Source of the DNA: Variovorax paradoxus
GTDB taxonomy: Bacteria; Pseudomonadota; Gammaproteobacteria; Burkholderiales; Burkholderiaceae_C
Assembly (NCBI GenBank): GCA_016806145.1
Contig: CP063166.1
Coordinates: forward strand, 930,001 to 994,000
Reading direction: 5' to 3'
Length of the DNA: 64,000 nt
Numbering within the stretch: the first letter of the stretch is position 1; every line of letters starts with the position of its first letter. Below the pieces are notes generated by a model that saw nothing but the letters and a program-made list of their open reading frames with translations, ran no database searches and was not told the DNA's origin. Below are positions 52,646 to 62,343 of the stretch, one piece after another. The translations under genes and the position numbers were made by a program.

Positions 52646-53419
52646 ATGAACAAAGCCAGCCAACCCTTCGATTTCAGCCAGTTCGTACCCGGCTTCGACT
52701 TCCTCAAGAACCTCGCGGCCGGCGCGACCGGCGCCGGTTCCGTGCCCGGCATCCCGAGCCTGGCGAGCTGGGTGGCGCCCACCATGAGCGTCGAGGAGGT
52801 CGACAAGCGCATCCAGGAACTCAAGACGGTGCAGTACTGGCTCGAGCAGAACGGCCATGCGCTCAAGGCCACGATCCAGGCGCTCGAGGTGCAGAAGATG
52901 ACGCTGTCCACCCTGCGCGGCATGAACGTGCGCATGGAGGACCTCGCGGGCGCGTTCACGCGGCAGGCGAACGCGGCGGCCGCGGCGGTCAGCCCGGCGC
53001 CGGCAGTCGCGCCGGCCGCGGCGCCCGAACCGGAGGTCGAGCTCGAGGACGAAGAGGAGCTCGACGAAGAGGAGGAAGAGGAAGAGGAAGAGGCACCCCC
53101 GCCGCGCCGCAAGGCCAGGCCGGCCGCCAAGGCCTCCTCCGATGCCGCCGCCGGCGGCGCGGTCGACCCGCTCAAGTGGTGGGGTTCGCTGACCGAACAG
53201 TTCCAGCAGATCGCGAGCACCGCGCTGCAGGACGCGGCCCAGCTCAAGATGCCCGCCGTGACCCAGCCGCTGGCCGACGCCGTCGACAAGGCCATGGGAA
53301 CCCCGAGCGCCTCGCGCAAGTCCACCCCCCGCAAGGCCTCGACCGCCGCCAAGCGACCGGCGGCGAAGAAGCCGGCCGCGGCGCCCGCGGCCCGCAAGCG
53401 AACGGGCGGCCGACGCTGA
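52646..53419 (+). CDS. phaM: PhaM-type polyhydroxyalkanoate granule protein
   Basis: A 257-residue protein of the PhaM family, which links PHA granules to DNA and activates PHA synthase. The N-terminal PhaM box is visible: SWVAPTMSVEEVDKRIQELK, VQYWLEQNGHALKATIQALE and VQKMTLSTLRGMN. A Pro/Ala linker leads to an uninterrupted acidic run of about 20 Glu/Asp (near residues 131-150), then WWGSLTEQFQQIASTALQDA, and a C-terminal Lys/Ala/Pro-rich tail like histone H1 that should bind DNA. The long Glu run is more extreme than I recall for Ralstonia PhaM. Confidence 0.88.
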   Translation: MNKASQPFDFSQFVPGFDFLKNLAAGATGAGSVPGIPSLASWVAPTMSVEEVDKRIQELKTVQYWLEQNGHALKATIQALEVQKMTLSTLRGMNVRMEDLAGAFTRQANAAAAAVSPAPAVAPAAAPEPEVELEDEEELDEEEEEEEEEAPPPRRKARPAAKASSDAAAGGAVDPLKWWGSLTEQFQQIASTALQDAAQLKMPAVTQPLADAVDKAMGTPSASRKSTPRKASTAAKRPAAKKPAAAPAARKRTGGRR

Positions 53420-53459
53420 GCCCCCTTGTCCTGAACATCGAATGAAGCAGGTTGGCACG

Positions 53460-54740
53460 ATGAAGTTGTTTCCCTCCGGTCACGCCACCCATCCGCAATG
53501 GCGCATGGCGGCCGGCCTCGTGCTGGCCCAGCTGCGCGCGCAGATGGCGTTGCCCGACTACGCCTCGGCACCCACGCTCGGGCTGCTCTACATCACCGAC
53601 CACTATGCGGTCGACGCGCGGGAGATCCTCGACCACCTGAGCGCCGAGCTGCCCGAGGTGACCGACTGGGCCGGCACCGTGGGCGTCGGCGTGTCGGCCA
53701 ACAATGCCGAGTACTTCGACGAGCCCGGCCTGAGCCTGATGCTCTGCGCGCTGCCGAGCGACCAGTACCGCGTGTTCTCGGGCGTGGCGCCGCTCGCCAG
53801 CTCCGAGATGAGCGGCTTCGAGGCCCACACGGCGCTGGTGCATGCCGATCCCGCCACCCCCGACCTGACCGAGCTCATCGGCGAGATGGCCGGGCGTACC
53901 GACACCGGCTACCTGTTCGGCGGCCTCTCCTCGGGCCGCGGCGGCGCGCTGCAGTTCGCGGTCGGCGGCAACGGCAACATCCGCGGCCAGGGCGCGGCCG
54001 GCGGCGTGTTCTCGGGCGGCCTGTCGGGCGTGGTGTTCGGCGAGGGCGTGCGGCTGGTGTCGCGCGTCACGCAGGGCTGCCAGCCGCTGCGCTCGGGCAG
54101 CGCGCGCGAGCGCGAGATCACCGAGGCCGACGGCAACCTCGTGCTGCAGCTCGACGGCGAGCCCGCGCTCGACGTGCTGCTGGCCGACCTGCAGGTCTCG
54201 CTCGAGCGGCCGCAGGAAGCCATCGAGGCCGTGCGCGCCACCCTGGTGGGCCTGGTCGATGCCGGCAGCGACGGCATCCGCCGCACCGGCGACCTCGGCG
54301 CCGACGTGCTGGTGCGCCACATCATCGGCCTCGACCCCACGCGCCGCGGCATCGCGATCGCCGACGTGGCCGAGGCCGGCATGCGCCTGAGCTTCTGCCG
54401 CCGCAACGCCCAGGCCGCGCGCGCCGACCTGATGCGCATCTGCGCCGAGATCCGCGAGGAGCTCGAGCCCGAGGAACAGACCCTGGCCACCGCGCGCGCC
54501 GTCGCCGCCGGCGAGGCCGAGGCGGCGCCGCATCCCGCGCGGCGCATCGCCGGTGCCGTCTACGTGAGCTGCTCGGGCCGCGGCGGCCCGCATTTCGGCG
54601 CACCCGGCGCCGAACTGCAGATCGTGCGCCATGCGCTGGGCGACGTGCCGCTGGTCGGCTTCTTCGCCGCGGGCGAGATCGCAAGGCACCACGTGTATGG
54701 CTACACGGGGGTGCTGACGGTGTTCACGGCGGACGACTGA
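53460..54740 (+). CDS. FIST-domain sensory protein
   Basis: A 426-residue protein with a FIST N domain (VGVGVSANNAEYFDEPGLSL, TGYLFGGLSSGRGGALQFAV) and a FIST C domain (RADLMRICAEIREEL, RIAGAVYVSCSGRGGPHFGA, VPLVGFFAAGEIARHHVYGY). FIST modules are proposed small-ligand sensors, possibly for amino acids, and often lie near signalling proteins. No output domain is attached and no kinase is next to it. The ATG at 53460 is preferred; one at 53442 adds six residues. Confidence 0.88.
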   Translation: MKLFPSGHATHPQWRMAAGLVLAQLRAQMALPDYASAPTLGLLYITDHYAVDAREILDHLSAELPEVTDWAGTVGVGVSANNAEYFDEPGLSLMLCALPSDQYRVFSGVAPLASSEMSGFEAHTALVHADPATPDLTELIGEMAGRTDTGYLFGGLSSGRGGALQFAVGGNGNIRGQGAAGGVFSGGLSGVVFGEGVRLVSRVTQGCQPLRSGSAREREITEADGNLVLQLDGEPALDVLLADLQVSLERPQEAIEAVRATLVGLVDAGSDGIRRTGDLGADVLVRHIIGLDPTRRGIAIADVAEAGMRLSFCRRNAQAARADLMRICAEIREELEPEEQTLATARAVAAGEAEAAPHPARRIAGAVYVSCSGRGGPHFGAPGAELQIVRHALGDVPLVGFFAAGEIARHHVYGYTGVLTVFTADD

Positions 54741-54794
54741 AATCGGGATCGGACAGCCGAACGCGGAAGGAAGACCAAGCAGCGCGGAAGTCGC

Positions 54795-54832
54795 GAAGAA
54801 AACCATCAAGAATTCTTCTTGACGGTTTCTTC
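54795..54832. terminator. Bidirectional terminator between FIST and dadA genes
   Basis: GAAGAAAACCATCAAGAA and TTCTTGACGGTTTCTTC form a 16-17-bp stem with one mismatch and one bulge and a 3-base loop. The arms are A-rich on the left and T-rich on the right, so it works as a terminator in both directions. Confidence 0.75.
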
Positions 54833-54888
54833 CGCGTCCTTCGCGAAACCTTCGCGTCCTCTGCGTGCGGCAGTCCGCTTTCCGGGCC

Positions 54889-56196
54889 TCAGCTCAACGC
54901 GGGCCGTGCCATTCCGGTCACGGGCCTGGGCAGCCCCGTGAACGCGAAATCCACCTCCGGCGCCAGCCCGCTCACGATGCGCGCGATCGACTTGCCCGAG
55001 CCGCAGGCATGGGTCCAGCCGAGCGTGCCGTGTCCGGTGTTGAGGTAGAGGTTCGCGAGTTTCGTGCGGCCGATCAGCGGCACGTTGCTCGGCGTGGCCG
55101 GGCGCAGGCCGGTCCAGAACTGGGCCTGGGCGGTGTCGCCGGCGCCGGGGAACAACTGCTCGACGCGGCGCACGATGGCTTCGCAGCGCACGCGGTTGAG
55201 GTCGCGGTCGTAGCCGTTGAGCTCGGCCGTGCCGGCGATGCGCATGCGGTCGCCCGATTCCGAGGTGTAGCGCGAGAACACCAGCTTGTATTCGTCGTCG
55301 GTCAGCGAGACCTGGTAGGCCTTGCTCGCGTCCTTCACCGGCAGCGTGACCGAATAGCCCTTGGCCGGATAGATCGGCAGCCGGATGCCCAGCGGCGCCG
55401 CCAGCAGCGGGCTCAGCGAGCCCATCGCCATCACGAAGGCATCGCCGCGGATGCGCTGGAAGCGGCCCTCGGCGTCGGTGGCCTCGACGTGGTCGATCGC
55501 GCCGCCCGCCTCGCGCAGCGCGGTGATGGTGTGGCTCATCAGGAACTTCACGCCGGCCTCGGCCGCGCGCTTCGCGAGTTCGCGCGCGAAGCGGTTGGCG
55601 TCGCCCGATTCGTCCTCGGCCGTGTAGGTGGCGCCGGCCAGTTGCGGGCGGATGTGGGCCAGCGCGGGCTCGAGCTTCACGGCCTCGTCGGCCGAGATCA
55701 CCTGGCGCTCGCAGCCCAGCGCGCGCATCTGCTCGGCGGGCGCGAGGGCGCCGTCGAACTCCTTTTGCGTCGTGTAGAAGTGCAGGATGCCCTGCGTGCG
55801 CTCGTCGTAGCGGATGCCGGCGTCGCGGCGCAGCTGCTGCAAGGTGTCGCGGCTGTAGGTGCCCAGGCGCACGATCTGCTCGATGTTGTGGCGCGTGCGC
55901 GCGGGCGTGCACTCGCGCAGGAACTGCAGGCCCCAGAGCCACTGGCGCATGTCGGCGCGGATGCGGAACAGCAGCGGGGCGTCTTCCTTGCCCAGCCATT
56001 GCAGCACCTTGAGCGGCGCGCTGGGATTGGCCCAGGGCTCGGCATGGCTCACCGAGATCTGGCCGCCGTTGGCGAAGCTGGTTTCGGCGGCCGGGGTGGC
56101 CTGGCGGTCGATCACGGTCACGTCGTGGCCGAGTTGCTGGAGGTAGTAGGCCGAGGTCACGCCGAGCAGGCCGGCGCCCAATACGATCACGCGCAT
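54889..56196 (-). CDS. dadA: D-amino acid dehydrogenase (DadA type)
   Basis: A 435-residue FAD-dependent membrane-associated oxidoreductase that converts D-amino acids to 2-oxo acids and feeds electrons to the respiratory chain. The FAD dinucleotide motif is VIVLGAGLLGVTSAYYLQQL, followed by SFANGGQISVSHAEPWANP typical of DadA, FVMAMGSLSPLLAAPLGIRL, and the C-terminal LYLNTGHGTLGWTHACGSGK. A tandem glycine riboswitch upstream suggests glycine, or an amino acid handled with it, is the relevant substrate. The start has AAAGG about 10 bases before it. Confidence 0.92.
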   Translation of the reverse strand: MRVIVLGAGLLGVTSAYYLQQLGHDVTVIDRQATPAAETSFANGGQISVSHAEPWANPSAPLKVLQWLGKEDAPLLFRIRADMRQWLWGLQFLRECTPARTRHNIEQIVRLGTYSRDTLQQLRRDAGIRYDERTQGILHFYTTQKEFDGALAPAEQMRALGCERQVISADEAVKLEPALAHIRPQLAGATYTAEDESGDANRFARELAKRAAEAGVKFLMSHTITALREAGGAIDHVEATDAEGRFQRIRGDAFVMAMGSLSPLLAAPLGIRLPIYPAKGYSVTLPVKDASKAYQVSLTDDEYKLVFSRYTSESGDRMRIAGTAELNGYDRDLNRVRCEAIVRRVEQLFPGAGDTAQAQFWTGLRPATPSNVPLIGRTKLANLYLNTGHGTLGWTHACGSGKSIARIVSGLAPEVDFAFTGLPRPVTGMARPALS

Positions 56197-56289
56197 TTCA
56201 AGTACCTTTCGAGGTCGAAGCGCTTGAACGGCGTGAAGGTTGTGCTACTGAAAAGATAGCGCGCAACCGGACGACCGTCCAATTGCCGC
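56197..56289 (-). promoter_or_regulatory. Expression platform between glycine riboswitch and dadA
   Basis: A 93-base leader between aptamer and start codon. GGACGGTCGTCCGG and other short self-complementary stretches could form the switching hairpin, but the mechanism cannot be settled by eye. Confidence 0.4.
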
Positions 56290-56515
56290 TCCCCCTGTCC
56301 TCGGTACCTGAGAGTTTCATCCGTTGCACCTCGCAACGGACTTGCTCCTTCGGCGCAGCACGGCCGCGATGGGCGTTTGTGCTGGCTCTCCAGACGGCGT
56401 TTCAGTGGTTGCAGTACAGGCCCCGCGCGAAGCGTGGAGCCGACCTGAGCGTTTATGGGAGTTTGCGCCTTCGGTGGGGCTGCCTGCGCGATGCATGCGG
56501 CCCGCTCTCCTGCAA
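56290..56515 (-). ncRNA. Tandem glycine riboswitch
   Basis: Two consecutive aptamers read on the minus strand. Aptamer I (about 56515-56398) has GGAGAGCGGGCC, CACCGAAGGCGCAA and AAACGCTCAGG. Aptamer II (about 56397-56290) has TCTGGAGAGCC, GCGCCGAAGGAGCAAG, TGAAACTCTCAGGTACCGAG and GACAGGGGGAG. These are the conserved glycine-aptamer elements (CGAAGGAGCAA, then ACTCTCAGGTA, then GACAG). Glycine binding should turn on the dadA-type gene, as in related Betaproteobacteria. I see no copy elsewhere in the window. Confidence 0.9.
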
Positions 56516-56655
56516 TGGGTGGCGATTGTAGGCGCGCCGCACACACCCGCCAACCGGAGGATTCGGCCTTGCGCACGGGTGGGATAATTCACGCCCGGCC
56601 GCGCCCGCGCGGCTTCGACCCAACAACTCAGCAATCACACAGCACAGGGGACCCC
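56516..56655 (+). promoter_or_regulatory. Leader and candidate promoter of the rml operon
   Basis: A 140-base region between the riboswitch and rfbB. GATAAT at 56583-56588 is a fair -10 element, but no good -35 is seen 16-18 bases upstream. AGGGGA lies 6 bases before the start. Confidence 0.35.
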
Positions 56656-57722
<1,067 letters not shown>

Positions 57723-57726
<4 letters not shown>

Positions 57727-58613
57727 AGCTGCTGCTGCTGGGCAAGGGCGGACAGGTCGGCTGGGAACTGCAGCGCAGCCTCGCGCCGCTGGGCGAGCTG
57801 GTCGCGCTCGATTTCGACAGCACCGATTTCCACGCCGACTTCAGCCGGCCCGAGCAACTGGCCGATACCGTGCGGCAGGTGCGCCCCGACGTGATCGTCA
57901 ATGCCGCCGCCCACACCGCCGTCGACAAGGCGGAGAGCGAGCCCGAGTTCGCGCGCAAGCTCAACGCCACCTCGCCCGGCGTGGTGGCGCAGGCCGCGCA
58001 GGAGATCGGCGCGCTGATGGTCCACTACTCGACCGACTACGTCTTCGACGGCAGCGGCAGCAAGCCCTGGAAGGAAGACGATGCGACCGGGCCGCTGAGC
58101 GTTTACGGCAGCACCAAGCTCGAAGGCGAGCGACTGGTGGCGCGGCACTGCGCGAAGCACCTGATCTTTCGCACCAGCTGGGTCTATGCGGCGCGCGGCG
58201 GCAACTTCGCCAAGACCATGCTGCGGCTGGCCAAGGAGCGCGACAAGCTGACCGTCATCGACGACCAGTTCGGCGCCCCCACCGGTGCGGAACTGCTGGC
58301 GGACGTCACGGCGCATGCGATTCGCGCGACGCTGCAGGATCCGTCGAAGGCCGGGCTCTATCACGCGATCGCGGGTGGCGAGACCAACTGGTACGACTAC
58401 GCGCGCTATGTGCTCGAACTCGCGCAGCAGGCCGGCGTCGAGCTCAAGGCCGGGCCGCAGCAGGTCGAGGCGGTGCCAACCAGCGCCTTTCCCACGCCGG
58501 CCACGCGGCCGCACAACTCGCGCCTCGATACGAGCAAGCTGCAGGCCGCCTTTGGCCTGGTGCTTCCGCCGTGGCGAAACGGCGTCGCGCGCATGCTGCG
58601 CGAAATTCTCTGA
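57723..58613 (+). CDS. rfbD: dTDP-4-dehydrorhamnose reductase
   Basis: A 296-residue SDR (RmlD) that makes dTDP-L-rhamnose in the last step. It shows [58 protein letters not shown], the catalytic YxxxK in [13 protein letters not shown], and [24 protein letters not shown] overlap with rfbB. Confidence 0.96.
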
Positions 58614-58636
58614 TTCACAGGAAAGCAGAACCCCCC

Positions 58637-59524
58637 ATGACGCAACGCAAAGGCATCATCCTCGCCGGCGGTTCCGGCACCCGGTTGCACCCGGCAACGC
58701 TCGCCATGAGCAAGCAACTGCTGCCGGTGTACGACAAGCCGATGATCTATTACCCGCTCAGCACGTTGATGCTCGGTGGCATGCGAGACATTCTCATCAT
58801 CAGCACGCCGCAGGACACGCCGCGCTTTCAGCAATTGCTGGGCGACGGCAGCCAGTGGGGCATCAACCTGCAGTACGCGGTGCAGCCGAGTCCCGATGGG
58901 TTGGCGCAGGCCTTCATCATCGGAGAGAAGTTCCTGGGCAACGCGTCGAGCGCTCTCGTGCTGGGCGACAACATCTTTTACGGGCACGATTTCGCACAGT
59001 TGCTTGGAAATGCCGATGCGCATGCGACCGGTGCGACGGTCTTCGCGTACCACGTGCAGGATCCGGAGCGCTATGGCGTGGTCGCATTCGATGCCCAGGG
59101 AAAGGCCAGCGACATCGAGGAAAAGCCGGCCAAGCCCAAGAGCAACTACGCGGTCACGGGTCTCTACTTCTACGACAACCAGGTCGTCGACATCGCCAAG
59201 GCCGTCAAGCCCAGCGCGCGCGGCGAACTAGAGATCACCGCGGTCAACCAGGCCTACCTCGACCTCGGCCAGCTCAACGTTCAGATCATGCAGCGCGGCT
59301 ACGCGTGGCTGGACACCGGTACCCACGAAAGCCTGCTTGAGGCGGGACAGTTCATCGCAACGCTCGAGCATCGCCAGGGGCTGAAGATCGCATGTCCCGA
59401 AGAGATCTCGTGGCGCCACGGCTTCATCGACGACGAGCAATTGGCAAAGCTGGCAGCGCCGCTGCAGAAGAACGGGTACGGCAAGTATCTCAGTCGCCTG
59501 CTGACCGAAGGAGCGCAACCATGA
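58637..59524 (+). CDS. rfbA: Glucose-1-phosphate thymidylyltransferase
   Basis: A 295-residue nucleotidyltransferase (RmlA) making dTDP-glucose from glucose-1-phosphate and dTTP, the first step of the pathway. It has [20 protein letters not shown] with the catalytic Arg, [58 protein letters not shown] and [17 protein letters not shown]. It overlaps rfbC by 4 bases. Sequence from here on is less GC-rich than the upstream region. Confidence 0.97.
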   Translation: MTQRKGIILAGGSGTRLHPATLAMSKQLLPVYDKPMIYYPLSTLMLGGMRDILIISTPQDTPRFQQLLGDGSQWGINLQYAVQPSPDGLAQAFIIGEKFLGNASSALVLGDNIFYGHDFAQLLGNADAHATGATVFAYHVQDPERYGVVAFDAQGKASDIEEKPAKPKSNYAVTGLYFYDNQVVDIAKAVKPSARGELEITAVNQAYLDLGQLNVQIMQRGYAWLDTGTHESLLEAGQFIATLEHRQGLKIACPEEISWRHGFIDDEQLAKLAAPLQKNGYGKYLSRLLTEGAQP

Positions 59525-60069
59525 AGGTGACCGAGACGGCCATCAAGGACGTTTTGCTGATCGAGCCGAAGGTGTTCGGCGATGCGCGCGGGTTCTTCTT
59601 CGAAAGCTTCAATCAAAAGGCGTTCGACGAGGCTGTAGGCCAGCATGTCGAGTTCGTTCAAGACAATCACTCGCGATCGGCGAAGGGCGTCCTGCGCGGG
59701 CTTCACTACCAGGTCCGACAGCCGCAAGGCAAGCTCGTGCGCGTGGTGCGCGGCGCTGTGTTCGATGTCGCTGTCGACATTCGTCGTTCTTCGCCGACAT
59801 TCGGCCAATGGGTGGGCAGCGTACTTTCGGAAGAAAACCAGACGCAGATGTGGGTGCCTGCGGGCCTCGCGCACGGGTTTCTGGTGTTGAGCGATTCCGC
59901 CGATTTTCTCTACAAGACCACCGACTACTACGCGCCGACGCATGAGCGTTGCATTGCATGGAACGATGAAACCCTGGCCATCGGATGGCCCGAGATCGGA
60001 ATGGCGCCCTTGCTGTCCGCCAAGGATGCGGCGGCGCCCAGTTTTGCCATGGCCGAACTGCCGGGATAG
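59521..60069 (+). CDS. rfbC: dTDP-4-dehydrorhamnose 3,5-epimerase
   Basis: A 182-residue cupin epimerase (RmlC) that epimerises the 4-keto sugar at C3 and C5. Motifs: [40 protein letters not shown] (active-site His and Asp region), [20 protein letters not shown] and [20 protein letters not shown]. It completes the set for dTDP-L-rhamnose. Its start overlaps rfbA. A 6-bp hairpin GCCGAA/TTCGGC at 60104-60120 after its stop may weakly attenuate transcription. Confidence 0.96.
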   Translation: MKVTETAIKDVLLIEPKVFGDARGFFFESFNQKAFDEAVGQHVEFVQDNHSRSAKGVLRGLHYQVRQPQGKLVRVVRGAVFDVAVDIRRSSPTFGQWVGSVLSEENQTQMWVPAGLAHGFLVLSDSADFLYKTTDYYAPTHERCIAWNDETLAIGWPEIGMAPLLSAKDAAAPSFAMAELPG

Positions 60070-60194
60070 GCGTCGGCAGACGGAGTTTCGATTTTCAGGG
60101 GTTGCCGAATCGGGTTCGGCGGCGCACCAGGCATTTCCAATAAAAAAAGCCAAGCAACGATGAGACCACCTATCGACCTTGCGGACTCGGCCGC

Positions 60195-61883
60195 ATGCGC
60201 GGGATTGTGTACGGAGATATTCGCAAACGAATTCGGCAGCGTGAAGGCTGCAAAGTCGTGAGAAGCACTTCGACTCAGGAAAAGAAAGCTACTCTGCTTG
60301 CGGCCGCCAAGGGGGCCATCCGCAGGCGGATTCCGCGCAAGCGGCCGTCCTTGTCCGAGCTTTTCGACGCCGATTGGTACCGCAAGGGATTTCAAGCGAA
60401 TGAGGTGATCGGCAACCCCTGGGAGCATTTCCTCGACGGCGGCTTTCTGAAGGGCAATCCCAACCGAATGTTCGATACCAGCTGGTATCTGGACCGCCAT
60501 CCGGAGCTGCGTGCCACGCGGAGCAATCCGCTGCAGCACTACCTGGAAATCGGAGAACGGGCGGGCGAGTCACCCAGTGAGCGATTCGATCCGCAATGGT
60601 ATCTGGATGAGTATCCGGACGTGGCTGCCGCCAATTTGAGCCCCTTGTTGCACTACCTGAAATTCGGCGCGACTGAAGGGCGCCTCCCGCAGCGGCTCGC
60701 GCATTTCGACTCCGTGATGGCGCTGTCTGGGTTCTTGGCAGGCCTGCCGCCTTCTTTTTTGTCGCGACCCTGCTCCGTGGATCTGCAGGTCAGTTCGGTT
60801 TATTCGCTTGCATCGGCGGGAATAGGTGCTGCCCGTATTTTTCACGAGGCGCCTGGAAATTTTTGCGAAGGCGTCGACGGTGCACCCGAGTATCCGAAAA
60901 ATGCATTCGTCGCCGAAATCGATGATTCGATCGCGATTGCGGGAACGCGTTATCTGATCGGGCCTGGCGAAGATGTGTTGCATGACGAAAACGCGCATTT
61001 CCTCGAAAAAGAAGATGCCGCCATCAAATATTCGAAGGCAACGCGATCTCCGGTTCTTGGCCACTTGAATATCGAAATCACTGCGCGTCAGTCGGCATGG
61101 GTCGCGTCTGGACTCAATATCATGCATGAATATGAAAACAATTATTTTCATTTCATCGCAGAAACAATTCCGAGGATGATTCTTGCGGAGGAGGCTGGCG
61201 TCCCTCCGAATATCCCGTTTCTTTCGACCGACGGCCTTCATCCAAATATCAAGAAGCTGTTCGAGCTTGCCAATGTGGCAGGGCGACCTATCATCGAATT
61301 GGAAAAAGGTACCTTGTACCGGGTCAAGCGGATGTATTACCCATCGGACTTGACATCTGTCGTCGATGCGTACAAGGGGGGCTGGATGGCGCGCCAGACC
61401 GGGCTGGACGTCGGGCGCATCCGAAAGGGCGTAGATCGCTTGCGGAGCGCCTTTCCTGCCGAAACCTCCGCCGGAAAACGAAAGATCTTCGCGGCCCGTG
61501 ATGGCAACTACCGCAGGCTGCTGAACCAGGAAAGCATCGAGAAGCGTATCTCGGATATCGGGTTCGAAGTCCTTCGGGCGGAGAAACTGGATGTCGAGTC
61601 GCAAATTCGAATATTCCAGGAAGCGGAAATCATCGTGGGACCCACGGGTGCGCAGATGACCAATCTGGTCTGGTGCCGCCCGGGTGTCCACGTCATCGTT
61701 CTAGCCTCCGATCATCCGAGTCATCAGCTTTATTTCTGGCAACTGCTCGGCAGGGTTTCCGGCGCTACGGTGACGATTTTGCAAGGCCCGAGGGCCTACG
61801 CACGAGACGATCTTTACAGCGTGCACGATGATTATCATGTGGATGAAGATGCGGTCATTGCCGCGGCTTTGAATATGACATAA
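60195..61883 (+). CDS. GT61-family (DUF563) glycosyltransferase with N-terminal FDxxWYL repeats
   Basis: A 562-residue protein. Residues about 55-165 hold three repeats of the form FDxxWY...NPLxHYLxxG (FDADWYRKGF, FDTSWYLDRHPEL, FDPQWYLDEYPDV), as found at the start of some polysaccharide glycosyltransferases. The C-terminal half is a DUF563/GT61 catalytic region with NYFHFIAETIPRMILAEEAG, ESIEKRISDIGFEVLRAEKL, AEIIVGPTGAQMTNLVW and PGVHVIVLASDHPSHQLYFW. It probably adds a sugar to the surface polysaccharide. The start is uncertain: a GTG at 60258 behind GAAGG is an alternative. GC content is clearly lower than in flanking genes, suggesting transfer. Confidence 0.85.
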   Translation: MRGIVYGDIRKRIRQREGCKVVRSTSTQEKKATLLAAAKGAIRRRIPRKRPSLSELFDADWYRKGFQANEVIGNPWEHFLDGGFLKGNPNRMFDTSWYLDRHPELRATRSNPLQHYLEIGERAGESPSERFDPQWYLDEYPDVAAANLSPLLHYLKFGATEGRLPQRLAHFDSVMALSGFLAGLPPSFLSRPCSVDLQVSSVYSLASAGIGAARIFHEAPGNFCEGVDGAPEYPKNAFVAEIDDSIAIAGTRYLIGPGEDVLHDENAHFLEKEDAAIKYSKATRSPVLGHLNIEITARQSAWVASGLNIMHEYENNYFHFIAETIPRMILAEEAGVPPNIPFLSTDGLHPNIKKLFELANVAGRPIIELEKGTLYRVKRMYYPSDLTSVVDAYKGGWMARQTGLDVGRIRKGVDRLRSAFPAETSAGKRKIFAARDGNYRRLLNQESIEKRISDIGFEVLRAEKLDVESQIRIFQEAEIIVGPTGAQMTNLVWCRPGVHVIVLASDHPSHQLYFWQLLGRVSGATVTILQGPRAYARDDLYSVHDDYHVDEDAVIAAALNMT

Positions 61884-61902
61884 AAAAACAAAAGGGCCTA
61901 CC

Positions 61903-62340
61903 ATGAAAGAAGTAATAAACCCTCGGCATTCGTTGAGCAATGCCGTCGAACTGCTTGATCTGGAGCGATTGAGCGACCCTCGAGGCAATCTGACCTTCGT
62001 TGAAGGCGGCCGGCACATCCCCTTCGACGTCAAGCGGGTCTATTACCTTTACGACGTACCCGCCGGGGAATCTCGAGGCGGCCACGCCCACCATGAGTTG
62101 CAGCAATTGATCATTGCGGTAGCCGGAAGTTTCGACGTCGTCCTGGACAACGGATTTGAAAGAAAGACGATCACCTGCAATCGGCCGTTCCAGGGGATTT
62201 TCATGAAATCCCTGGTGTGGCGGGAGTTGGAGAATTTTTCTTCCGGCGCCGTTTGTCTGGTTCTTGCTTCCATGCGATACGAGGAATCGGATTACATCCG
62301 AAATTACGAAGATTTTATTTCTGTGGCGCGCAAAGGGTAA
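61903..62340 (+). CDS. dTDP-6-deoxy-hexulose 3,4-ketoisomerase (FdtA/QdtA-like, WxcM-type)
   Basis: A 145-residue cupin of the FdtA/QdtA family. It moves the keto group of dTDP-4-keto-6-deoxyglucose from C4 to C3. The motifs are LSDPRGNLTFVEGGRHIPFD, KRVYYLYDVPAGESRGGHAH with the active-site His pair, HELQQLIIAVAGSFDVVLDN and LVWRELENFSSGAVCLVLAS. Whether it gives the galacto (FdtA) or gluco (QdtA) 3-keto sugar cannot be told by eye. It lies directly before the matching aminotransferase and in the lower-GC stretch. Confidence 0.9.
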   Translation: MKEVINPRHSLSNAVELLDLERLSDPRGNLTFVEGGRHIPFDVKRVYYLYDVPAGESRGGHAHHELQQLIIAVAGSFDVVLDNGFERKTITCNRPFQGIFMKSLVWRELENFSSGAVCLVLASMRYEESDYIRNYEDFISVARKG

Positions 62341-62343
62341 ATT

